NCBI RefSeq assembly: GCF_032854445.1
Contig: NC_088305.1
Span: 2,919,001-2,983,000 of the forward strand
Direction: 5' to 3'
Length of the DNA: 64,000 bases
Source of the DNA: Liolophura sinensis
Lineage: Eukaryota; Mollusca; Polyplacophora; Chitonida; Chitonidae
Made by a program: the position numbers and the translations under genes. The notes under the pieces were generated by a model, which made no database searches, had not been told where the DNA came from, and worked only from the letters and a program-made list of their open reading frames with translations. Shown here one piece after another: positions 22,902 through 36,600 of the stretch (positions within the stretch are counted from its first letter, which is position 1; the number at the start of each line of letters is the position of its first letter).

Positions 22902-25900
22902 ATGGAATTCATCAGTTTGTATGCCACACTGATCGCCATATCAAGCGCCTTGTGCGGCGGAGGTAGGTTCAGCATGTACCATTGGCTCAAACTACCAGTT
23001 ATAGCTTAGTGGTGGCGTAGCGTTAATTTAATTAGTGTGATGACAGATTCATGCACGATACAAGAAAAAGCAGGTTGGGTATTATAATTTGGAATGCGGA
23101 GATGTTGGTCTCACACAGGTTGTGTTTATACCTATTGCGAGTTAGTATTATCTGAAAAAGACACTCTGTATAGTTTAAACCTCGTAATTTTCATGTTTGT
23201 AGCTGAACGTTTACATGACACGACAATTACATCTACCCCGTGTTTGTTTTTTGTTAATCTGAATAATTCCCAGGGTATTTCTCCATTAGCTTACATGCGT
23301 GTTGACATATTACAGCAGTAATGAAGAAAGATATTGTTTTGCAAGATATGTTTTAAGTAGCATGTGACGGGTTACATCTTACTCCAGGCACTCCACTTTG
23401 CTCCATCCCTAAATCAAGTTGTCGTTGAACACTTATTTATTTATTTATTCATTTGATTGATGTTTTGCGCCGTACTCAAGAATATTTCACTTTTACGACG
23501 GCGCCCAGCATTATGATGGGAGGAAACCGGGCAAGGCCCAGGGGAAAACCCACGACCATCCGCAGGTTGCTGAAAGACCTGCCCATGTACATGTACACAT
23601 CGGGTGTTATATCAATGTTAACATAAAATGTCGTGGAAAATCGATCTTCACAGACAGGGTATATTTTTGTACTTTATTCGTACTTTCACAGAAAGTCCTC
23701 GAAATTGTCCCTTTGATCTTTTTAGATTGATATCCGGTTTTTACAAATAACCCCTTCTAAGACTATAATATTAATTCTTCCAGAAAAAGCTCTTCAGGAG
23801 CTCGCTAGGGAGATGCCGACGACTCAAAGTGGTACTAAACAATATATGGATAACGGGACCCTTTTTGTGGGCCAGTCTGGGTTGGCCGTGGACGGCAGGC
23901 TGGACACTGGCTGCTCGTTGACCCTAAAGGCATTGACCTCCTGGTGGATGGTGGACATAGGACAAGTTTTCTTCATCAAACACGTGGTCATTACACCGCG
24001 GTCACACGGTAAACTGAGTGAGATAACTTCCGGTTTGTTGCCTTTGTATGAACAAAAAGAGTAGAAGTTCTTACAAGATGAAAGTGTTATTTTATGCTAG
24101 TACACAGAACATTTTCTAGACAGATATAGCGAATTCCATTACGTACAGTGTTCTTTGTATTAGCAACAACTTAACTGTGCAGTATGCATGCATATCAGTA
24201 TATTTAGTCATTAACAACAACAACATATGTAATTTCATCTCAAGATCTAGCAGAGATCAGCTGGCAATGTTCCCAACTTAGCTTTCATATTAGCTCTCTG
24301 AATTGTTACATTCACTAACCTGGAACTTGGTTCTGTTATCTGTGCTGTCCTCAAAGTGTCAGAGCTGTACGAAACGAAAACAGATTTCCCCTGATCTTAA
24401 AGTAAGCGGCATATTTTGTAATCCCGTAAGGTGGCGCTAGTGTGAAGCAGGACCTCGAGTCATTGTTACGTCAATAATTGATTGCAATGAAACGTCTACA
24501 CCGTTACAATGTATCAGTATCCATTCTCATATGGATACGTCATAGTGTCTTTAATGTGACGTCATCATGACGAGCTGGGAAAGGAACAGTTGACGTCAAA
24601 AAAAGAAAAAAATGACGTCAATGTCCTCCTGCTGGGCATTTGACAGGTGTTATGTGAACAACGCCGTCAGCTTCTAAATTTAGCTTGCCACTGTTTACAT
24701 ATGTTGAGTTCAGGGTCTGCTGCCTGCCTCTGCCTTAGAATGTTCCAGAATACGCTCAGTTCGGGGCCTGTTTGTTTACAACAAGTGTTTAAGAATTTTC
24801 TTATTCTAGAAAATTCCACAAGTCTACATAAGACCTATGAAAGCAGGTCAAAGGGGGAGAATGGAGAATTATTGAGAGTTTTGGATGCTTTCACTGTGTG
24901 TTACTTTAGTAGGCCGTTTGTGCTGAATTTTGGTGTCTTTATAGCCTCTGGCTTTGTTATATCCTATCTCCACCGAGCACTTGTTCAGTCTGAACTTGTA
25001 TATTTAATTTGTGCTCTTGTGTACACAGTGCTTATTAGTACACGGACCCTGTCTGTGGAATTTTGTGTATATTTCGTCACACACTCAGTTATACTGTGGA
25101 TTTTCCCTCATGAATATTGCCTCTGTGCAATTTTTAATCATTGTGGAGTATATGCGCCCGTTAGGACGTGACACCGTTGTACACGTAAGTACTTTAGTAT
25201 TTGTATAGATGCTGCTATCCTTTCTTGCTAAACTTAAGTACTTTAGTATTTGTAAAAGTCTTGTTATCTGTTCTTGTTAAACCTAATAAATTGTTGTAAA
25301 ATAAAATCTGCTGGTTTTGGTTACTTTTTTGTGCGGCTAAACTGTCGTGTATTTCGAACAAGCCATCTCTTTATAATACAGACAGTTTGGGTCGTAACAC
25401 AGGCCCCCATTAACACATATATAACCGAAAAATCCACTTAACATCCGCCACTCTGTTGATCTTCTACAAATTAGGATCATCTTCATTTTTCGCCCGTAGT
25501 TGTGGATAATGCCCTCTGTTGATTATTAAAACAACAGTTAAATTTTTTAATGTTTAATGGTTTAAACATTCGAATCCGAACGTTCCACGAGTTTATCTCT
25601 TTCGGATGATGCTTAGTACAGCAGCCTCGAATCGAAAAAGGCTGTTACCGCAGTTTGGCTTAGTCGCCGTGTGCCCGGTACATCTGTGTTAATTGTGAGG
25701 CAAGGATCCTTATTATTCACGGAATAGTAAGTCAAAATTTTGGAGGGATTAACGGTAACATGCTTTTTATAGCGTATAGCTTTGACATATTGAAGACTGC
25801 AGATTCGAAAAGACCGAGTTTCAGGTAAATGAATGGAGGAGTACGAAATACTATGCTGGGAAGATCTTAGATATATTTGCCAGGGTTTTCTTAATCTCAG

Positions 25901-27572
25901 ATCTACTCACGACCAGGTGTCTTAATTTCGTCTAGCAATATTGAGTAGACATCTAAGATCATTGGCCAATTGGTTGCCTCTTAATACATAATCCTATCAT
26001 CTTTAGAAACATTATAGAGACATTATAAGATATTTAAAGATTTGCTTTATATTTTTTTCTCTATATCTCTTTCCATTTAGGCAATTATGTCCTGAATTTT
26101 ACCATAGAAGTTTCCAAAGTTGCGGATAACTCAACTGGGAAGATGGTCAACCCTGAAATGTGTCACGAAAGAGAGGTGAGATTAGATCCTGGGATCGAAA
26201 ACCTAATTCCGTGTAACCGTCCGGTGATGGGACGCTACCTGAAGGTGACGAAATACAGGCCCACGCCAAAGAGTCTTGGATTGTGTGAGGTGGGAGTGCG
26301 CGGTTCGACTACAGGTACAGTGTTTTAACGTATTATCCTGCTTCCTAGCAAATCCTGAAATTTGCTTCAGCCTCAAACCACGTTAATATTTACAAGTCTT
26401 TACCTGCAGCTAGACCAGTCTTAAAGATTTAGACTCGATTACACGATCGGATTTGTCGTATCTCTCTTTCACTGTGACGAGTCGAGTGAAAGTCGGACAT
26501 ACTCTCCTTGATCAGTTAGGTGTAGTACGTGTGATATTTCGACCTTCGACTAAAATCGATTGAAAGCTCATAAATTGAAAAATCGAAGCCTCTGAATGGA
26601 GCTAAAGTAAAGAATCGGTATAAAAACCTCGAAATACAAAGTTTTCTCACAACACTAAGCCGTGGTGACTTGACTCGGTCCAGAGCTATTGCTTTAAGTG
26701 GTTTCGGCAAAAAGGACAAACTGAAATATACTTGAGTTCGACGTAAATTAAATAAATAATGTAGTATTTGTTCGTCTCTACAGAGGCTCAATTGACATTT
26801 CCTGGAGGTGGTTTTGATTTGAATTTTATTTACCAGAAAATTGTAAAGAATGCAAATAATACCGTAAATACCCAATCCAGACATGGCTTCGATTTTGTTA
26901 GCATAAAGTAATAAACACATTTTCTGCCAGAAAGAAAATTCCACATCCGGCCTTGCTCTATGCATCAATCATAAACTCATGTAAAATTCATCCCCGGATT
27001 GAAAAAAAATTCATAAAATCGTGTGTATACCGTTTAAGCTCTTAGAAAAAAGATGAATAATTTGTTACAATTGATTGTCACCGATATTACTCAGAAGGTT
27101 ACTGCAGATCTTTTCACAAAGTTTATGCTTATCTGCCTTTTCGAACTCTAAGCTTTGCCTTGAAATGACACAAAAGACTACAGTACAGAGAATAAATCTG
27201 ATGTTATTTGCACTGTATTAGACGTCACTGGTTTAGAATTACTAAAAATGCTGTAGTGTCATCACATTTAAAATACAAACACCCTAGAACAATGCAGGGC
27301 CATACTAATATTTCTTTAATTATTTTCCAGAACGTTTCTTTACCCTGGAAGCTCGACGAGGGAAACGTTCCTTAAACCTCTTGCTGCATACGATCAGAGT
27401 GTCCAGTCACGTGATTTGCTCTTCATTCTGCCAACAGAGAGAGGACTGTACCTCATTCAACATAGCCGACAAGGAAGGCGCCTGTGAGCTTATCGTAGAT
27501 CCCGTAGAGGACGTTAATAATAACGAGATTACGGCTGCTGGTTGGACACATTACGTTTTTTTACAACATTGA
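22902..27572 (+). CDS. Secreted FTP (fucolectin-like) plus PAN/apple domain protein, four exons
   Basis: Exons by splice signals: 22902-22962, 23784-24008, 26081-26314, 27331-27572; introns are all phase 1 and the spliced frame is 253 residues. Exon 1 encodes a signal peptide (MEFISLYATLIAISSALC). Exons 2 and 3 form a fucolectin/tachylectin-4/pentraxin (FTP, F5/8C-like) fold: AVDGRLDTGCSLT, WWMVDIGQVFFIKHVVITPR, then MGRYLKV and LGLCEVGVRG. Exon 4 is a compact PAN/apple module (ICSSFCQQREDCTSFN ... GACELI ... GWTHY). It should be extracellular and bind glycans or proteins. The fucose-site His and the R-x-D motif of eel fucolectin are not kept (PRSH in place of a RGD-type turn), so classical fucose binding is doubtful. 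An AATAAA occurs at 27999-28004. Exons 2-3 alone make the domain call firm; the ATG exon is inferred. Confidence 0.85.
23433..23592 (-). mobile_element. SINE fragment in intron 1 of the FTP-PAN gene
   Basis: Inverted copy containing the tail (GAGTACGGCGCAAAAC on the minus strand) and middle. The head is missing. Confidence 0.8.
24648..25399 (+). mobile_element. Solo LTR, 752 bp, in intron 2 of the FTP-PAN gene
   Basis: It begins TGTTATGTG and ends GTCGTAACA, almost the same termini as the gypsy LTR at 7899 (TGTTATG...CCGTAACA). A 4-bp repeat CAGG flanks it (24644-24647 and 25400-25403), the same duplication length as the full element. AATAAA motifs occur near 25285 and 25301 in a position suiting LTR polyadenylation. 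The long open frame at 24647-25171 lies wholly inside and shows no protein homology I recognise. The body is not obviously similar to the complete LTR, so this is a related but different family. Confidence 0.8.
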
Positions 27573-30336
27573 ACAAAAACAAGACTGAGCTGACATCTGT
27601 GATGATGGTGAGTTTACATTTCCACGGCGTCGCCATCTGAAGTCGGTACCTGAACACGTGATCTCAGAGATGTGTACTCGAATGAAACCCTGAGAGTAAT
27701 TTTGAACTTATACACTAGCATAGTACACAATTTGGACATTGATTTCATTCATTCGTCTAGAACATACATTGCATCTTTCCTGCATCATTGAAACTGCTTA
27801 TCTTTGCATGATTCCATCCTACTTTCGTACTTTATGTGCCTCTTTAGTTCTTTGATAGTTTATGTTGAACGTCAGTTTGGGTATTGGGCCTTCGATTATT
27901 GACCCGGAGCGCCATTTTGGTTGATGGCTGCTGTACGAATGTCTATTTCTACATAGAGATTCCTTGGGCTTTACTTTTGGGCGCAATTTTTCAAATACAA
28001 TAAAACCTTATATATCAAAAAAAGACATCAATGTTAAGTGGCTTTTAGGTATAGTATGTTACCATGGGTACGTGATGGCTCAGTGATTGTTTATTTGTTC
28101 TGCAAAATGTCTGAATGAAGACTGATAATTGCCATATGATCGTCATTAGTTTTGGCTTTTTTGTGTTATCAGTCAGTTTGATTGTATATTAGATAGACTA
28201 GTATGGAGCATTTCTTGTAGTTTACGAACTAAACAAAATCTAAACTACTAAATTGTGTGATTCTAAAGGTATACCAAGAAGAAATGTGTCTGTTGTTGCT
28301 ACTATAGTTATATTTCCATGTGTCGATGTAAAATCCTGAGAGCGGTAAAAGATAGGAAGATTCCGACATACTTCTGAAACGAAACTATAAGGAAAGGTAT
28401 ATCGTGGATATTTTAAACAAATATGTGATGTCACTTACAGTTACATAATCACATAGATATTATCATATACAAATGAACTTTGGAGATACATAGAGTACAG
28501 TGGAAAGGTACTAGTTTGAAGCTGTCGCCATGTTTTTGGAGAGACATGTGAACCTTTGTCTTTATGACTGAACAAAACGATGAATGTCAAGATCTTGAAA
28601 ATGTACCACTGAGTCTGTCTAGAGGGACTGCGCGCTGTACACTCATTGCGTTATTTGCAAATTCACATTACTTATCATTACTCGCTTTGGTCTAAAAGAT
28701 TTGAGCGAAATGTTACGAAATGATTGCTAAAACTAAGGGGAATTCTCTTTCAGCAGCATCCTACAGATAATTATTTTGTTTTAAAACCCTACACGTCTTT
28801 CAACGTGCACTGTACATCTCCGACTGCTGGCAGCCTGTTTGCTTTACTCTGCAGTCTCGAATAATTTACCCTACACTCTTTTTGAAAGCTTTAATAGCTG
28901 AAAAAAAAGAAAAGTTTTTATTGGATGTTGATGAAATTTGGTGATTTTAGGATCAAAGATACAATGGAAAATTTGACTGTTTTTGGTTAACTTTGGTCAC
29001 ATGACATGGCGGTCATCTTTGGTTTTGATCAAAACCTTTAAAAATCTTCTCAAGACCCAACGCATTGTAAACTTTGGAAGCTCAACATCGGTCCAACTTA
29101 TGACGTCATCAAAAGTGTCTAAGTTTGATAATGTTTTCATCTATTCTGGTATATTTCGCAACGCTGATTTCCGAATCTGCTTTCGGAATTTGCCTATCTT
29201 TGTAACTTGCACACCATGTGTCGACCAACATGAAATGTACATGCTTAACCAGGAACAGTGAACGCCTAGGCCTAAATCGATCAAGACGCTGTGGTGGTTT
29301 ACAGCACTAGACCCATTGTAGATTATATCTGGTAGTGTAGGGTTCAAACCCAGCTGATTATTTTTCAGTTTGTCATGCTTTTCCTCCATGTTGCCTGTTT
29401 TTGTAAACACTGTTACAATTTGTACATGCAGGTTGAATGTGTTGAATTTCCCATTGTCTATGTACTTCGGCAGTTGATTAAAGCTGTTCGTCGTTACGTG
29501 TGTTAACATCTGTTGGTAAAACAGATGTTTTCAAAAGCTTAATTTTTCCTATCGTGGCAAATTAGTTCAGTGCATTACTTTCATAGTCTTTTCTTATTTG
29601 ACATTCAGTTGGGCCTTGGTGGTTGGCCAGCGGTATCGCTGTAAGGAACGTAACAGCTCGTATTATTATTCGTATTATTATTATTGCCTCACTACTTCTT
29701 AACGCTCAGCCACTGGGCTTATCAGCACTTGGAATACATGTGTCCCATTTTCCTAGTCGTTAAACCAAGTTTAAGACCCGATCGTTTGAAGATTGGCCTT
29801 TCACTTACACGAGATGTGGTAGCTTTGATAATGTAGCTTTGTACATGCTGTTAGATTTTTGATTTCGAGTTTGTCATGGGATGATTGTCAAACTTTTAGA
29901 CTAGTTGGTTGTTGTCGTGATAACAGTTAGCATGGTTGTTCTGCATGAGAGGTGGCAAACGTACATGTACACAAAATTAACGAAGCAATTTTCTGGAAAT
30001 GTAGCCATTTTTTGGAACAATTGTTGCATTCTTCCTTGATCATTGTTCTCTTCCAGTCAGTGACTTTAAGGCAAAGAAAACATTAACACAAACTACTAGT
30101 ATATGTCAGGTGAATGACCATTTAAACACTGTAAAAAAAAATAGATCGATTAATTTCTCCAGAAATTTTGTAACCTAGTAACATGCGTGTGATTTTTTGC
30201 CACTTAACACACTTGGACTGCTACATTTCACCATTAACAATCCACATACATATACCAGTATGAATACATTCGCCGAATAGACATTGAATCGAACGTTTCC
30301 AAATCAAAAGTATGGATATGACGTCACTGAAACCCT
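27573..30336. other. 3' flank of the FTP-PAN gene, otherwise unassigned
   Basis: Includes the candidate poly(A) signal at 27999-28004. Around 27225-27275, inside intron 3, is a ~50-bp segment that recurs near 51430-51480. No exon could be supported in this stretch. Confidence 0.4.
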
Positions 30337-30681
30337 ACCGGCCCGGATAGCACAGTTGGTAGAGCGTCCGCTTCGGAACCGGTAGATCCAGGATCAATCC
30401 TTGGTCGAGTCACACCTAAGACTTTAAAAGAGGAAGTTGTAACTTCCTCGCTTGGCGTTCAGCATGAAGGGGATCAGTATAATGGCTCGGGCGGGGCGGC
30501 TTACTTGCCTTCGGTAAGTCGTCTCAGTGATGCAGCACTAAATAAAAGAGCGGTGGAAATCCGTCCTGCAACAAGGAGGCACATTACACGTGCATGCACC
30601 CTAATGATTCCTTCGTCGTCATATGACTGAAAAATTGTTGAGTACGACGTTAAACCCCAAGCACTCACTCACTCACTCACT
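30337..30681 (+). mobile_element. Second SINE family, (ACTC)n-tailed, full length
   Basis: A tRNA-like head has A box TAGCACAGTTGG (about 30348-30359) and B box GGATCAATCC (about 30390). The body ends GAGTACGACGTTAAACCCC and an (ACTC)n tail. The target-site duplication CACTGAAACCCT is perfect (30325-30336 and 30682-30693). Confidence 0.92.
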
Positions 30682-30693
30682 CACTGAAACCCT

Positions 30694-33676
30694 TGGATTC
30701 ACTACATACCACAGTAGAATCTGATGTTGAAAAGCCATTTAACAAGGTTGGAAAAAATCTGAAAAGATAAATGGAACTATTTTCGTGGGCAGTGTTTTTG
30801 CTTTTTCATCTGATAAATACTTGGTTTTATTGTTGTTTTTTTTTTGCCTTTAAGTCAAAAATCGCCAATTCAAGAATTAGCTACAGACATAGTTTGATTC
30901 AAATTTCTTTAGATGTGAAGAGGTTCTAACAATGGCTACAAATGCACAGGTAAAAAATACCTTTGATGTGCCGCAAATGTCGAACAATACGGGAGCACTG
31001 ATTGAGTAATACGACCACATAGTCGTTGTTCAATGGCAACACACCAAGCTGTCCTGTACATTTACCTTTACCCACTTGTAATATGTCGGATTTGTCTGTT
31101 TTTGGAAACGACTGAACGATTTTTACAGATCTATCCCTGCCACCTATGGCTCATCAAGGTGACAATAGTATGACATCAGGTCTGGCAGCATAGTTTTCAA
31201 AAACGTTTCTATGCTCGGTTTAATTTTTGATATGCTGTAGAGAAAATTGCAAATTACATGTATAGAAAGGTACGGTACATCTATAGTGTAACTGGAATCT
31301 TTGGGTCATATATAATTTCCAGGTTGAAATTTAGTGTACACCTAATTAACAAGGGAAATCAATGCACCGGTGTAAGATGCAACACGAGTTGTGCCCCTTG
31401 AATCCTATGTTGTCGAAGAACATACTTTCAAGAACACGAGAAATGCGTGGGCTCTGCACATAGCTTGGAATTCAAAACAACTTGCCATGTCTAGCCAGTT
31501 TTTCTAGCCAGAGAAATTACAAAGAGAAAGTACAAAACAAATTTCTGCATGGCACAGTTTTTTATTATCAAATTACCTATTTGCCTGGAAAAAGTGTTTG
31601 GTAATAAACGTATATATGTAAAGAAGCCGCAAGTTTAACTGACGAACTGCGTCCATGGTTAAGTACACGCCGCAGAATGTATCATCTGGAAACAGAGGCA
31701 CTGTACGATACGTTGAGCTATACGATATACCTACACCTGAAAAAGTATTATTTTCTACAAATACCAAATGTCTTAAAAGTCACTATAACAAAATCCGAGG
31801 GAGAAGACGATGCTAAAGTAAAATATGTTAAATTTCACAGATTCCTCTTTACAGTGTACACGTATGTCCATAAGTACTATATAGCTCTTTGAGTTCTCAC
31901 TCCATGATCCACTCGTCTAGTAGGTTCGCCCTCGTCACAGTCAACCAAACCTTGACCAATGAGGTCGCAGGCTCGAATCAAGCTTTCGCTAGTTTGGCCG
32001 CGGATTTAAATCAAGAGATGTGCCAGGTACCGAGCATAGGGCGCTGGTTTTCTACGGTCGTCCGATTTGCTCCACCCGTAAACGTAATTGTGGTTGTATA
32101 AATAAGTAAGTGACTTAAACCACAGGCACTTAAATGGATTTTTAACAGCCCTCTTTATGTTGAAGGTAAAACTGCAGTGGACATCAAACAATATAACTGG
32201 TAACGTTATACATCTAAACAAATTTATGAACTGGTCATCAGTGGGGCTTGATCGTGCAGAAAGAACATCATGTTACTTTCCTCTTATAAAACACAACTTT
32301 CAAAATTTATAGAAACATTACATACTACTAGCAGAGATGTAGGACTCTACAGATTTTTAACCATATACCATAAATAAATTCTACTTATACAGGAAAAAAA
32401 ACATCCCTTAATGAAACATTTGAGGCAAGAAAAACCTCCTTAGGCAACTGTATGCCAGATTATAGATTCTACAGTCATATATTGTACAGGATTTCTTACA
32501 TAAGCCCGTTGTTCTGTGAAGAAGTTTTTTTTAATAAACTGGGGAAGTACGAAGTGTCCGAGGTGAAAAGCTTTACATAATCATAGATTTCACGATAATA
32601 CATTATTTATCCTTAACTGAGAAAAATATAACACAACCATCCAATGTTAAATGAACTGCTAAATCTCACTATAAAAACAAAACGATTTTATTAGAATTAT
32701 TAGAAGTCACTCCTGAAATTGTACTTATTTTACTAGATCTTTTTCGCTGTACTTATGGAACATTTGTCCAGGGACATGTTCCACAAAACCAGCTAACTAA
32801 TTAGGTACAAATGTAAAATTTGAATTAAATACTTATTTTTGTACATCAGGAGTTAAATTTTGAACACGTAAAACTGGTATGCCCCGATGAATATGTCACA
32901 AATTGAACTTCTTCTAGGCCATAAACTACGCAGTGTTTAAGGTTTTGACTTAAGTCAAACATCGCTTGGTGGAATCGTCCCCAGTGGTCCAGTTGTGAGA
33001 CAACTAATGGGATAATTTATACTTTCAACATCTCCAAAGACCGAATCGTTATATAAAGTCAAAAAAGTTTTAAGCCTAGTAATATCGCTTCAAAAACATT
33101 ATTCATGAAATCCCATGTGCCGATATCCAAATAATTTCACAAAGGTATAACTTGACGCTACATACTTTACAAACAATACAAAAGGCTAAGCGTAATGTCA
33201 ACTGACATGGCGATAAAGAAAATGGTACATAATATAAAGATGATAATAATAATTATTATATAATATATAATGGTACATATACAAAGCGAGAATTCGTTCC
33301 ATTTAACTAAAGTGTAACATGAAAGACAAATAACGTATTTACGTTTCTGTTAAATGTCAAATCAAAACGTTGGAAAACAGCCGAGGAGCGGAGACACATG
33401 TGTGAAATTGAACTTTATGTTTTGGAAATAAGGCCACTCTTTTAAGGTTTTACACAAACGATCCACATTTCCTTTTCAAAATGCTCTAGATCGATACACA
33501 AACCGATTTCTATAACATCCTGGTACATGAAATATTCACCAACAGACTGACTGTTACCACGACAAAGTGCATTCCTGTTGCACAAATTTGCAACTCAACA
33601 ATAATCTCTGCAAACAGCCTTCAGGCAAAAATAGTCATCCGTGCGACTGACTGATCTGTCCCTTACTGATCACATA
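30694..33676. other. Intergenic, includes degenerate SINE-like segment and 3' flank of gene A
   Basis: A tRNA/SINE-like degenerate segment lies at about 31910-32115 (GGCTCGAATC B-box-like, then a TTGTGGTTGTATAAATAAGT end). The part near 33676 is the presumed 3' untranslated region of gene A. No exon could be supported. Confidence 0.4.
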
Positions 33677-36600
33677 CTAGTGGTTTGGGACTAGCTTTGT
33701 TGTGTCTCCGATCTCATCAAGACCTTCCAGGAAAGCATCCGTCTCTTCCGGTTTGATCTCTAGATACTCCATACCGTCCCGCACACGCACGCGCATCTTC
33801 CTCTTTCGCCAGACAGTCAGGATGACCAGCGAGAGAGCTCCCAATGCGGCTACAGACACGATGGCGATAACAATGACTGCGCGCATGTCAAACGTCTCCA
33901 ACATCCAATTTTTCTCATACACCTGTGAACATATTGTGAATAGAACACATCATTATACGTCATAGAGTGATTCTTGGTTTCATTGGTCATAACAAGGTCA
34001 CATGATATTCTAGAAAACATGATGTACAACGATAACGCGTCCTGGAAAGGCATCCTCACGCTCACAAAATATTATCCGACGCTCACGGGGTAATAGCCAA
34101 CGGTCTCGCGTTAATACGATTACGTTCATTCCATCTCAGTTACCTCCCTTTGTGTCCTCTCTGAACTGGATGATGGCCAACGCCGCTATCGATGTACTCT
34201 GTGATTTAAAGTACGAAATGAGCCAGTACACTTTTTTTCTTCTTTTAGAACAATAAAACATATAGTGTATGCTGAGGGATGGGATATCAAAAATTGTTAT
34301 ACCTCATAAGGTAGTACGACGTTAAACCCCAAGCACTCACTCACTCACCTCATAGGGTAATTCTAGGTTTCCATTGGTCGAGAGACGGTCACATGATATT
34401 CCGCAAACCAGGATGTACAACGATCACGCGCACCTTGGAATGCAGCGTAACGCTAACAAAGTATTATTTCACGTTCATAGAGCGGTTACGTGGCGTTTTT
34501 GACGAGAAATGTACGAACAATGCATTGTCTAGGTTTGCTTGTTCTTTGTATAAAGCGATATCAACGATCTATAAATCATTTATTTATTTATTAATAGTTC
34601 CTTATTTAGTTATTTCATTTTTGTTTTAAGTCGTACTTAATGTTTCACAGGGTTTACAGTTACATGGAAGAAACCAAACAGAGTTCGGATAAAAACCATC
34701 GCGCCTCGTCAGGCACCTGACAAACTTCCGGACTCAAAGCGGCATACAGCGGTGTAACCATTAGAACCACAACTAATGACTCTTACCTTTTCTTCGTCTT
34801 TAATCATGGAGGAGAGAATGTCATCCATCGTTTCTTCATTGGCCCGACTGACACATTCCAGGCTCTCCAGAGAACAGTCGCTCTTCAGATCCTCAATAGA
34901 GTCACTTATCCATTTCCAGGGATGGAATCTGTGTGAAGAATAAATAGGTTAGAAGATCGAATAAGGGAATAGTGGTGTCAGTAACAATGAAGGGTAAATC
35001 TTTCTGGATCTGCAGAATATCTGGTTACCTGACTTAATTTACGCGCCTTGAAAGTGAACATAATACAAGTAATACAATGCAATATTTTTACGACTGGCGA
35101 TCTGTACATAACTTCGTTACCATCCTTACACTTACTCGTACAAGACAGCGCTGTATTTGTCACACATTGCCGCCGTACAAAGGAAATTTTTAGCCATCTG
35201 AAACAGAAAAAGAAAAGATAAATACCAATAACCATATCATCTTCCAGTGTAACATCTTAGGGTCGAGTTCAACTAGCAACAAAGGCCTGAATAGGTCTAA
35301 TTTAAGTGTAAGACAGCATTATGGACCAGGTGCATAAATGATTTGCCTGTTGTTCCGTAGGAACCAAATTTTTATGAGAACAAATCTAGCAAGTTAAGTT
35401 CAAGTTTCCTTTAAGGGTTAGACTTTATGATCCCGATGCATAAATCAAATGGAAATTGTCCAAACTGACCCACAAGACTCAGATCAGGCTAAGTGAATGA
35501 AGGATATTGACAGACGACGATGTCGGCAATATTTTGGTCATATTGCATGTGATGACTTACCCTGCTCTTTCTAGAATCACACTCTGGGCCCAGAGAAGAG
35601 GCTTCCAACTCCTGGTGAACGAAAGATTTATTTATTTATTTATTTATTTGATTGGTGTCTTACAACATACTGAAGAATATTTCATTTATACAACGGCGGC
35701 CATCATTATAGTGAGAGGAAACCGGGTAGTATCCTCTATAAGACCTCTCCCGGTACGACCGGAGAGGAAGTATGAGCTGGGCTTGAAATCACAGCGAACG
35801 CATTGATCATGAATTATGAATGGATTTTTACCCTTTCCCTCCTATTTGCTGGTGCTCATAAGCCTGAAGTCTAAGTTCTTGAGTACGGTGTTAAAAGTAA
35901 GTACATGTTACTGACAAACATAAACAGGGAGTAAATGTTTAATCTAGTAGTCTCAACGTTCGTATTCCAGCACCTTTTCAGTGATAGTAAGATGCAAGAA
36001 ATGTTCGAATGAATTAAATCAGCATACAAACCCTCACTGTTTGTTAAAGACAGGGGACGCGACGCACGGCGATTTATGCCAGCTTTGTCATTTTCAGGCT
36101 TTACGTGTAGGGCGAGGAAAAATCGCAAAACTATGCAGCAGGCACCACCAGATAGAAAAAAATGTGCTCTTTTCTGCCCATAGTGCCATTTTCTTGTCCT
36201 TTAATAATGGAGAAAACCCTCGCAACTGTACATTCGTAGAAAATAATGGCTCGGCGCTCCGAGGCGGTTACTCGGGCTTTACAATTAGTCGGGCTTACAA
36301 CTAGTCATGCTTTACAGTTACTCAGGCTTTACAGTTACTCGGGCTTTACAGTTACTCGGGCTTTGTCCACTACATGAAGTGTGTAGCCCTAGATGAGAAG
36401 TTGATTCTTATCAACATTACCGTAGAATCCTTGGGCTCACCAGTTTAGGCGGCTTATCATCCCCTTGTAGAAGGCTTAGCGTAGTATTTTAGTTCACCAG
36501 ATTGGGTTTAGCGAATTACAAATCTTCAATTTTATTTCAGAAAGCTTGGGAATCTGGTGCCATATTGTTTCCACTTACCTCAAAGCTCCTTTTTGAGTCG

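Noticed and set aside
24647-25171. 174-residue open frame as a gene
   Set aside because: It lies wholly within the solo LTR, has no recognisable domain and is in an intron of the FTP-PAN gene.
29141-29509. 122-residue minus-strand frame
   Set aside because: No signal, motif or splice evidence; composition is typical of intergenic sequence.
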